From NCBI RefSeq assembly GCF_020783335.1, contig NZ_CP086068.1, forward strand, positions 682,001 to 746,000: 64,000 bases of DNA. The letters run 5' to 3'. Shown here one piece after another: positions 35,842-43,185 of this stretch. Below the pieces are notes generated by a model. That model was not told the DNA's origin. It made no database searches and was given only the letters and a program-made list of their open reading frames with translations. This DNA comes from Mucilaginibacter daejeonensis. Lineage in GTDB: Bacteria > Bacteroidota > Bacteroidia > Sphingobacteriales > Sphingobacteriaceae. The translations under genes were made by a program, and so were the position numbers. Position 1 is the stretch's first letter; each line of letters begins with the position of its first letter.

Positions 35842-36825
35842 ATGCCTGAATTCAATATACAACATATCACCCGTTATACTTACGAATCAAAGGTGCGCGA
35901 CAGTGCCAATCAGGTGATCCTTTTTCCTATTGTGGATATTCACCAGGAGGTGCTCAAGCATGATCTTCATGTTACCGGTGATCCGCTGATCGATACCTAT
36001 GTTGATTATTATGGCAACGAGGTAGGGAGTTTTACCTATCTGGAACCTCATAACAAACTGGTGATCAGCTCAGAGGTGCTGGTGGTGACCCATCATCGCG
36101 AACTACCCGCCGATACCGTGCCCGCCACTGAGCAGTGGGATAAGCTCGGTGCTTTGCAATTAGTGGTACCATACATCGACTTTTTGAAGCACGAGTACTT
36201 TGAACAACTGCCACAAATGATGGAGGTTATAAATAGTGTTAAGAACGCTGATGATACGCCGTACCAGGCCGCGTTACGTTTCTGCGAATACGTATTCCGC
36301 AACTTTGAGTATTTGCCCGGCGTTACCAATGTAGAGACCACCATTGACGAAGTTTGGAAGTTGAAAGCAGGAGTTTGTCAGGATTTCGCTCACATCTACA
36401 TTCAAATGATGCGGTCGATCAATATACCTGCGCGTTATGTGAGCGGTTACATTTGTCCTAATCACAGCGGCATGCGCGGCGAAGGTGCTACCCACGCCTG
36501 GGCCGAGGTATACATCCCGAACTATGGTTGGATAGGGGTAGATCCTACCAATAATTGCGTTGCCAACGAGACACACGTACGCCTGGCCGTAGGTAGAAAT
36601 TTCTCAGATTGTTCGCCTGTTAAAGGTGTTTACAAAGGCAATTCAGGCCACTTATTAGAGGTAAAGGTAAGTGTGGAGTACAAGGACCAGGTATCAGCGC
36701 CGTCTACCGAGCAGCTACCCGAGAACAGCTTCGTGCAGGCTATCGAGAACGAAACGTTCGGGCATAACAGCTATCAGCGCTATAAAGAAGTATTGTTGCA
36801 ACAGCAACAACAACAGCAGCAATAG
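35842..36825 (+). CDS. Bacterial transglutaminase-like cysteine protein with poly-Gln tail
   Basis: A 327-residue protein with an N-terminal beta domain (IQHITRYTYESKVRDS) and a transglutaminase core. The triad is visible as Cys179 (AGVCQDFAH), His218 (THAWAEVY) and Asp234 (GVDPTNN). It ends in eight consecutive Gln residues after KEVLL. Such proteins act as peptidases or amide-forming enzymes; here, with the ATP-grasp and alpha-E genes, a role in making or trimming an unknown peptide is predicted. The ATG at 35842 fits the conserved N-terminus. Confidence 0.9.
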   Translation: MPEFNIQHITRYTYESKVRDSANQVILFPIVDIHQEVLKHDLHVTGDPLIDTYVDYYGNEVGSFTYLEPHNKLVISSEVLVVTHHRELPADTVPATEQWDKLGALQLVVPYIDFLKHEYFEQLPQMMEVINSVKNADDTPYQAALRFCEYVFRNFEYLPGVTNVETTIDEVWKLKAGVCQDFAHIYIQMMRSINIPARYVSGYICPNHSGMRGEGATHAWAEVYIPNYGWIGVDPTNNCVANETHVRLAVGRNFSDCSPVKGVYKGNSGHLLEVKVSVEYKDQVSAPSTEQLPENSFVQAIENETFGHNSYQRYKEVLLQQQQQQQQ

Positions 36826-36868
36826 GGAAGAAAAGGATAAGGTAGTTCTATATCAAATAGGAAAGCTA

Positions 36869-37300
36869 TCAGGATGCTTGACGTGTGGCCGGGGTTTCAA
36901 TATGCTGCTCGTACAGGTCCTTCAGTCTATCCTTGGTCACTGGCTTTGAAATGAATCCTTTTACGAATGAGTAAGCGTTGGCGCGTTCACGATCATTATT
37001 GTCTATAGACGAGGTGACCACATAAACGTTGATCTTGGTTTTTGCCTTGGTCGAGAATTGATCAAGAAATTCTAAAAGATCCCAACCGTTGATCTCGGGC
37101 ATGTGCAGATCAAGTAACACTAAACTGGGAAGGTCGGGAACATTTTCCTCATTTTGTTGCAATTGTGTCATAGCAGCATTGCCACTGTACAAGTGCTCAG
37201 GCTTGTCCATTACATCCAGTTTATCCAACATTCGTTGCATGATCCAATGTTGCATTGGGTCATCATCGATCATCATCACTTTGCACATCTTAGTACTCAT
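36869..37300 (-). CDS. Stand-alone CheY-like response regulator
   Basis: A 143-residue single receiver domain: acidic pocket MMIDDDPMQ, phospho-Asp in LVLLDLHMPEINGWD, Ser/Thr in VVTSS and Lys in ISKPVT. There is no output domain. The long alpha4 region and Bacteroidetes-style start (MCKVMMIDDD) are typical of single-domain regulators in this phylum. No kinase gene is adjacent. It converges with the transglutaminase gene, 43 nt apart. The start at 37300 is preferred over a non-ATG one upstream. Confidence 0.88.
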   Translation of the reverse strand: MSTKMCKVMMIDDDPMQHWIMQRMLDKLDVMDKPEHLYSGNAAMTQLQQNEENVPDLPSLVLLDLHMPEINGWDLLEFLDQFSTKAKTKINVYVVTSSIDNNDRERANAYSFVKGFISKPVTKDRLKDLYEQHIETPATRQAS

Positions 37301-37452
37301 CGGTTTATACAGCTGTATGTACAAACACAATGCCACTTTGCTTGTTGTGTGTGCTTTTCAATAACAGGTAGGCGCTTTAAGCTTGTATTGACCTCTTAAT
37401 GCTACGCACAATGATGCTTACACTTATATTTCAATTCCCTCAACTTGCTACA

Positions 37453-37489
37453 ACAAAAAGAACCCGGTAACTGTAAGCTACCGGGTTCT
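37453..37489 (-). terminator. Terminator after rplS
   Basis: On the minus strand an 11-bp perfect stem (AGAACCCGGTA with TACCGGGTTCT) followed by TTTTTG, 35 nt after the rplS stop. Confidence 0.85.
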
Positions 37490-37524
37490 GTATATACCTT
37501 GAGAAGAGGCTCGTCAAATAAAAC

Positions 37525-37872
37525 TTATACGCGTTTTGATTTGATACGGGCAGCTTTACCGGTAAGTTCGCGCAGGTAAAATAATTTTGCACGACGTACT
37601 TTACCGTAGCTGTTAACCTCGATCTTGTCGATGTTAGGCGAGTTGATAGGGAAGATACGCTCAACGCCGATACCGTTAGAAACTTTACGCACGGTAAAGG
37701 TTTCAGTGCTACCCGAGCTGTTACGCTGGATAACTACACCTTGGTACAGCTGCACACGCTCTTTGTTACCCTCTCTGATCTTATAGTGTACAGTTACAGT
37801 GTCACCTGATTTGAAAGTAGGGACTTGCTTTTTTGCTACTGACTGCTCTTCAACAAATTTGATTAAATCCAT
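37525..37872 (-). CDS. rplS: 50S ribosomal protein L19
   Basis: L19 sits at the 30S-50S interface. The 115-residue protein matches throughout: [49 protein letters not shown]-like [13 protein letters not shown] and [20 protein letters not shown]. It is monocistronic here, with its own terminator and a structured 5' region, and lies divergent to trmD rather than in the rpsP-rimM-trmD-rplS order of many bacteria. Confidence 0.97.
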   Translation of the reverse strand: MDLIKFVEEQSVAKKQVPTFKSGDTVTVHYKIREGNKERVQLYQGVVIQRNSSGSTETFTVRKVSNGIGVERIFPINSPNIDKIEVNSYGKVRRAKLFYLRELTGKAARIKSKRV

Positions 37873-37891
37873 GATTTTAAGCTCTTAATGT

Positions 37892-37917
37892 GATCTTTAG
37901 CCCGTAAAGATCGGGCT
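37892..37917 (-). promoter_or_regulatory. Overlapping stem structures just upstream of rplS
   Basis: In the rplS sense, a 26-nt segment about 19 nt before the start codon contains two interleaved complementary pairs: AGCCCG with CGGGCT, and GATCTTT with AAAGATC. Each alone makes a short perfect hairpin; together they could only form a very tight pseudoknot, so they are more likely alternatives. This is what an autoregulatory leader would look like. A TAATATTG box lies directly upstream, so if that were the promoter part of the first stem might not be transcribed. Confidence 0.45.
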
Positions 37918-38101
37918 GCAATATTACGAAGATCTTTTTGAATAAAAAAGTGTGTTTTGCTTTTTTTTATGAGATGATATTTATGGCGATCCAAACCATA
38001 TCGGCCAAGGCTAAAAGCTGGTAAATAACCACTTACGGCCGTTCACAAATATACAACATACTGCCCAGATAAATACTATGATAGGTGTGGGCCGATTTAT
38101 C

Positions 38102-38109
38102 TATTTTTG
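38102..38109 (+). promoter_or_regulatory. Possible -7 box (TATTTTTG) for trmD
   Basis: TATTTTTG matches TAnnTTTG, 57 nt upstream of the trmD ATG. No -33 TTG is seen at the usual spacing. Confidence 0.4.
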
Positions 38110-38166
38110 TCAACTTAAATAAGGTGGGTAGTTGCTCTTCTTATAATCAAGGTAACATCATAGATC

Positions 38167-38844
38167 ATGCGTTTCGATATCATTTCTGTACTTCCCGGGT
38201 TGCTTGAAAGTCCCTTTGCACACTCCATTTTGCAGCGTGCACAAAAGAAGGGAATAGCCGAGATACATGTACACAATCTGCGCGATCACTCTACCAACAA
38301 GCATAAAAGCGTGGATGACTATCCATATGGCGGCGGTAGTGGTATGGTAATGATGATCGAGCCCTTTGCAGCCTGTATCGATATGCTGAAGGCTGAGCGT
38401 GACTATGATGAGATCATTTTTATGACGCCAGATGGCGTGACCTTGGATCAGGGTATCGCTAACCAGCTGTCCACCGTACAAAACATCATCATATTGTGCG
38501 GCCACTATAAAGGCATCGATCAGCGCATACGTGATCTGTATGTAACGCGTGAGCTATCCATAGGTGATTATGTGCTATCCGGTGGCGAACTGCCTGCGGC
38601 AGTATTGGTAGATGCCGTGGTGCGATTGATACCCGGTGTTCTGTCTGATGAGACCTCTGCACTATCTGACTCCTTTCAGGGAGAATTACTGGATGCGCCG
38701 GTGTATACCCGTCCGGCCGATTGGAAAGGCCATAAGGTGCCTGATATCTTACTAAGCGGTAACACCCCACAGATCGAAAAGTGGCGTTTCGAACAGTCGG
38801 TTGAGCGTACGCGTCAGCGCCGCCCCGACCTGCTCGACGAGTAG
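38167..38844 (+). CDS. trmD: tRNA (guanine37-N1)-methyltransferase
   Basis: SPOUT-class enzyme that makes m1G37 in tRNAs to prevent frameshifting. The 225-residue protein starts [15 protein letters not shown] and shows [14 protein letters not shown], the knot motifs [11 protein letters not shown] and [14 protein letters not shown], and the C-terminal VPDILLSGN with the trailing helix. It faces rplS across about 300 nt. Confidence 0.97.
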   Translation: MRFDIISVLPGLLESPFAHSILQRAQKKGIAEIHVHNLRDHSTNKHKSVDDYPYGGGSGMVMMIEPFAACIDMLKAERDYDEIIFMTPDGVTLDQGIANQLSTVQNIIILCGHYKGIDQRIRDLYVTRELSIGDYVLSGGELPAAVLVDAVVRLIPGVLSDETSALSDSFQGELLDAPVYTRPADWKGHKVPDILLSGNTPQIEKWRFEQSVERTRQRRPDLLDE

Positions 38845-38933
38845 ACCATTCAGCCACAGCTTGCCAAATTAAATATCTAACAGCTTTTAATTGAGTAAAT
38901 ACTTACTTAAATTAGACTTCTGATGCGGATATA

Positions 38934-39476
38934 ATGTTGGTCATCGACCTCGTTACATCCGTAGATTTTACATATATGGAAAGCAAAGTTCAGGCGCACG
39001 AAGTGTTATCAAGTCCTAACGGCATAAGTATAGTTGATTATGAGCCTAAATATGAGAAGGCGTTCAAGCAACTGAACCAGGAATGGATCGAACGTTACTT
39101 TAAAATGGAGGAGTCGGACCATAAGGCGCTTGATCATCCTCAAGAATATATCCTAAATAAAGGTGGACATATCTTTGTCGCTCTTGATGAAGATGTGCCT
39201 GTAGGCGTTTGCGCATTGATCAAAATGAAAGATCACCGGTTCGAACTGGCAAAAATGGCGGTATCGCCAAATGCACAGGGCAAAGGTGTTGGCTTCATGT
39301 TAGGTAATGCGGCCATTGCGCAGGCCAGGCAATTAGGTGCCACCTCATTATACCTCGAAAGCAATACCATCCTCAAGCCTGCCATCGCATTATACCACAA
39401 ACTGGGCTTTCAAGAAATGACCGGCTACACCTCCCCGTACGAACGATGCGACATACAGATGCAAAGGCAACTTTGA
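38934..39476 (+). CDS. GNAT-family N-acetyltransferase
   Basis: A 180-residue GNAT acetyltransferase. The acetyl-CoA-binding motif A is AKMAVSPNAQGKGVGFMLG, followed by ARQLGATSLYLESN and a C-terminal LYHKLGFQEM. The substrate is unknown. Two starts are possible: ATG at 38934 or at 38976 (MESKV), and the second gives the more typical N-terminus. It stands alone. Confidence 0.87.
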   Translation: MLVIDLVTSVDFTYMESKVQAHEVLSSPNGISIVDYEPKYEKAFKQLNQEWIERYFKMEESDHKALDHPQEYILNKGGHIFVALDEDVPVGVCALIKMKDHRFELAKMAVSPNAQGKGVGFMLGNAAIAQARQLGATSLYLESNTILKPAIALYHKLGFQEMTGYTSPYERCDIQMQRQL

Positions 39477-39562
39477 TCCCGCAGCACGCTCATTGATAGA
39501 GCAATAAGGAATGGTAGCAAACAATTTATGATTTAGGGGATTGTAGTAAAAATCCATTCCCG

Positions 39563-42025
39563 ATGCCTAAGTGGTTAAAGATCCTTTTAAAAGTTGTTGC
39601 CGCATTCGTGATCGTCATTGTGTTAGCATTTGCCGGCCTATTTATCTATATTAATACGCATAAGACCAAGATTCTTAACCTGATCACCGGGGCCCTTAAT
39701 CAAAAGATAGACGGTAAGATCAGCATCGGTGATCTGGAGACCACTTTTTTCACCGGTTTCCCTGATATCAAGGTGTCGCTCAAAAATGTGCTGGTACGTG
39801 ATAAACGCTGGCAAGAACATAAGCACACGCTGTTAGAGGCTAAGGTGATGGGGGTGGCGGTGAACACCGCTTCATTGCTCCGTGGCACCATCCGCATCGG
39901 CAATATCACCATACGTGACGCATCGGTGGATCTGTATAGCGATAGCACCGGTTACAGCAACTCTTCGATCTTTAAAAAGAAGGATAAGACCAAGAACACC
40001 AACACGGGCGATTCGGGCGGTAGCGCTACCGAGTTCGGCAAGTTCACGCTGAGTAACGTGACCTTTGCGGTCAACAATCAAAAAAGTAACAAGCTCTTTA
40101 AGTTCCTGGTGAACGATCTGGATGGTAAGATGCTGTACCCTGACTCGGGCTGGCGGGCAGATCTGCAAATGAACGTGCTGGCCCAAAGCCTTGCCTTCAA
40201 CGTTGATAAAGGCAGCTTTATTAAAAACAAGGTAGTGGCCGGTAACCTCATCGCCGGTTTTAGTGAGGCCAACGAGCGCATTACCATCAAAACGCAGGAT
40301 TTCTCCATCGGGGGCGACCCATTTGATCTGAAAGCTACCTTTCATACCGACACGGCTTCCAAGTTCTCCATCTATGTCGTGTCAGATAAGATCCTGTGGC
40401 GCAGCGCTTCGTCATTGGTGGCGGCCAACATACAACGCACGCTCAACAAATTTAATATGAGCAAGCCGTTAGGCATCACCGCTCTCATATCGGGTGGACT
40501 ACATGCCAGCGGTGATCCGCTTATATATGTAACCGGCAAGGTGCGCGATAACAAACTGTCCATTCCAGGCGGCGCTATCGATAGCTGCTCTTTCGATGCC
40601 GTGTTTACCAACAACGTAGAAAAGAACAAAGGCTTTAACGATGAGAACTCCGTGATCAGGCTAATGAAGCTGACCGGTCGTTACGAGCATATACCTTTCG
40701 CGGTGGATACCGGCAGTATCCTGAACTTGAGTAAGCCGATCGCTACCGGTAACTTCCGTTCAAGTTTCCCGCTGGTGAACCTCAATTACCTGATGGAAGG
40801 CTTTGCCAAGTTCACCAAAGGTACAGCCGATGCTAACTTCAGGTACCGGGCCGACATTGTAGACTATGAATTGAACAAGCCCACCATTGCCGGTGTGATC
40901 AATTTAAAAAATGCCGATGCTACGTTCTTACCACGTAAGCTGAAGTTCAACAATACCTCATTATCATTAAGCATCGTTAAGAACGACCTATTACTACAAG
41001 ATACCCGTGTGCAAAGCGGCCGTAGCGTAGTGATGATGCATGGACGTGTTAATAATTTCATGAACCTGTATTACAACGCACCTGAAAAGATTGTGTTGCA
41101 ATGGTACATCAAAAGCCCCGAGATACGGTTGGGTGAATTTTTGGGTTTCTTGAGCGCACGTACACAGCAAAAGCAGGTGGCTCAAAGGAAAGGTAACAGC
41201 AGTAATATATTCCGGCAGTTAGGTCCGGCGTTCGATAAGGGTAATGCCGAGATACATATGGATGTGGCCAAGGCCTACTATGGCAAGTTCCTGGCTACCG
41301 ATGTTAAGGCCGACCTGCTCACCACTGGCGATGGCGTACTGATCAAGAACGTAGGCGTGAAGCATGCCGGTGGTACCCTGACGCTGAACGGTAAATTGAT
41401 CCAAAGCAATAACATGGGGCGCTTTGCCATCAACACTGTAGTAAGCAATGTGAATGTGCGGGAATTCTTTTATGCGTTCGATAATTTTGGCCTGATAGAT
41501 ATCACCTATAAAAACCTCAAAGGCTATTTGTCTGCCAAGACCAACGTCAGCGGAAGTGTGACCGGTGCAGGTGCATTAGTGCCGCGATCCATGCATGGTA
41601 ATGTAGATGTAAGCTTGCGTAATGCGGCACTGCTCGACTACAAACCGCTGATCAGTGTAGGTAAGTTCGCATTCCCGTTCCGTAACCTGAACAACATCGA
41701 GATACCCAAACTGGATGCCCACTTCAATGTGCAGGGCGATAAGATCATCATCAGCCCGATGCAGTTCAACTCAAGTTTGCTCAATGCCGACATTGCAGGT
41801 ACCTACGGCCTGAGCCGTGGTACTGATATCGCATTGGATGTACCGCTGCGGAATCCGAAAAAAGATGAGGACATCACCGATAAGGCCGAGTTGCAAAAAC
41901 GACGTTACAAAGGCATCGTATTGCACTTAAAAGCCAAGGATGACGGTACCGGAAAAGTGAAGATAGGCTTCAACAAAGACCGTAAAAAGGACGACGATAA
42001 AGACAGCGACAAGAAGACGACCTAA
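39563..42025 (+). CDS. AsmA-family protein
   Basis: An 820-residue protein with one N-terminal membrane helix (about 6-30) followed by the AsmA start region (NLITGALNQKIDGKISIGDLE, FFTGFPDIKVSLKNVLVRD). The rest is repetitive beta-rich sequence expected to form a lipid-conducting groove between membranes, ending with an AsmA-like C-terminal region and a highly charged tail (KKDDDKDSDKK). It likely helps phospholipid transport or outer-membrane assembly. Its stop overlaps that of the convergent PfkB gene by 4 nt. Confidence 0.88.
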   Translation: MPKWLKILLKVVAAFVIVIVLAFAGLFIYINTHKTKILNLITGALNQKIDGKISIGDLETTFFTGFPDIKVSLKNVLVRDKRWQEHKHTLLEAKVMGVAVNTASLLRGTIRIGNITIRDASVDLYSDSTGYSNSSIFKKKDKTKNTNTGDSGGSATEFGKFTLSNVTFAVNNQKSNKLFKFLVNDLDGKMLYPDSGWRADLQMNVLAQSLAFNVDKGSFIKNKVVAGNLIAGFSEANERITIKTQDFSIGGDPFDLKATFHTDTASKFSIYVVSDKILWRSASSLVAANIQRTLNKFNMSKPLGITALISGGLHASGDPLIYVTGKVRDNKLSIPGGAIDSCSFDAVFTNNVEKNKGFNDENSVIRLMKLTGRYEHIPFAVDTGSILNLSKPIATGNFRSSFPLVNLNYLMEGFAKFTKGTADANFRYRADIVDYELNKPTIAGVINLKNADATFLPRKLKFNNTSLSLSIVKNDLLLQDTRVQSGRSVVMMHGRVNNFMNLYYNAPEKIVLQWYIKSPEIRLGEFLGFLSARTQQKQVAQRKGNSSNIFRQLGPAFDKGNAEIHMDVAKAYYGKFLATDVKADLLTTGDGVLIKNVGVKHAGGTLTLNGKLIQSNNMGRFAINTVVSNVNVREFFYAFDNFGLIDITYKNLKGYLSAKTNVSGSVTGAGALVPRSMHGNVDVSLRNAALLDYKPLISVGKFAFPFRNLNNIEIPKLDAHFNVQGDKIIISPMQFNSSLLNADIAGTYGLSRGTDIALDVPLRNPKKDEDITDKAELQKRRYKGIVLHLKAKDDGTGKVKIGFNKDRKKDDDKDSDKKTT

Positions 42026-42888
42026 CGGTTCATGAAGCGTATAACGTCCTCTTCAGTGCCCTTGAAAGGCCCGAAACCGCCCACTTTGATACCGGAGATG
42101 GCCGCCGCAAAATTGCCTGCTGTTTCCACATCGGCACCTTTTACCCGTTGGTATAAGTAACCAGCCATGTAGGTATCACCACAACCTGTAGCGTCATTGA
42201 TGGCTTCGGGCTTGTAAGCAGGTATCACGTATGACTTTCCTTCGGTATAGATGACAGATCCTTTACTGCCCAAGGTGGCCACTACTTCGGAAACGCCCCA
42301 TTCGGCCAGTTGCTTAGAGCCGGCCTCTATGTCGGTCATGCCGGTAAGGGCTTCCAACTCATGCTCATTTACCTTTAATATCGATACATGTTTCAGCGCC
42401 TCGATCTTTTGTGGCCAGTCGGTGGCATGCACCTGCTGGTCACGTACCTCACGCAAATAGCCTTGCGCATCTATCGAAACTTTTCCCTTACCTGCTAAAT
42501 AAGCGATCACTTCCGCGGGGATATCGTCTGCCAGTAAAGCGCCCAGGTGAAAGATCTTAGCATCCACGTTCTGAAGATCGCCCAGTTCAAAAGGTTCGGC
42601 CTTCTGCAAAACGCGCTGTGTGCGGTGGTCCTGATCATGGCTATAGGTATTCTCAAAATACACCGAATGGTTGCTGGGTAGGGTGGTCACCTGAATGCCT
42701 TGTTGTTTGAGCTGATCGATCTCGTGTAGTTCAGAGTCGCCAACGGCCGTCACCAGGCCAAAGTTCACATCTATGTGCTGCAGGGCGTTGGCAAAGTAAT
42801 AGGCTGTGCCACCAGGCATGTGTTTAGTTCCCGAAGGAGTTACCACTTTGTCTAACGTAATGTGGCCAATGCAGCAAATATCGAACAT
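42022..42888 (-). CDS. PfkB-family carbohydrate kinase
   Basis: A 288-residue ribokinase-like sugar kinase. It starts MFDICCIGHITLDKV, with the substrate-binding MPGGTAYYFANAL, and carries the second PfkB signature DATGCGDTYMAGYL with the catalytic Asp. The sugar substrate cannot be deduced. The ATG at 42888 is chosen because earlier residues do not fit the family. The stop overlaps the AsmA gene's end by 4 nt on the opposite strand. Confidence 0.9.
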   Translation of the reverse strand: MFDICCIGHITLDKVVTPSGTKHMPGGTAYYFANALQHIDVNFGLVTAVGDSELHEIDQLKQQGIQVTTLPSNHSVYFENTYSHDQDHRTQRVLQKAEPFELGDLQNVDAKIFHLGALLADDIPAEVIAYLAGKGKVSIDAQGYLREVRDQQVHATDWPQKIEALKHVSILKVNEHELEALTGMTDIEAGSKQLAEWGVSEVVATLGSKGSVIYTEGKSYVIPAYKPEAINDATGCGDTYMAGYLYQRVKGADVETAGNFAAAISGIKVGGFGPFKGTEEDVIRFMNR

Positions 42889-43185
42889 ACAAGGTTGAGC
42901 TGTTGAGTAAAAGACGGCAAATATACATTTACACATGATCCACTTTATCAGCGTAACGCAACAATGATGGTCATAATAAATGTAATGATCATTTTACCTG
43001 TTATAGTACCCGTGCAGGCACGTCAACATGATAGTTCAGGATAGCTGGGCTGGTATGAGTAGCTACCTTGTGCAGCAATACACCAATTCAAATAACCTAT
43101 AAATTCAGCTCATTCGCATGCTGGTGGTGGCACTTAGCCTGCCCGCGGTTGCGAAGCGACTCGACCTATTTGTTATATCGTATCT

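Noticed and set aside
37892..37917. Full H-type pseudoknot before rplS
   Set aside because: The connecting loops would be zero or one nucleotide, too short to span six base pairs; I report alternative stems instead.
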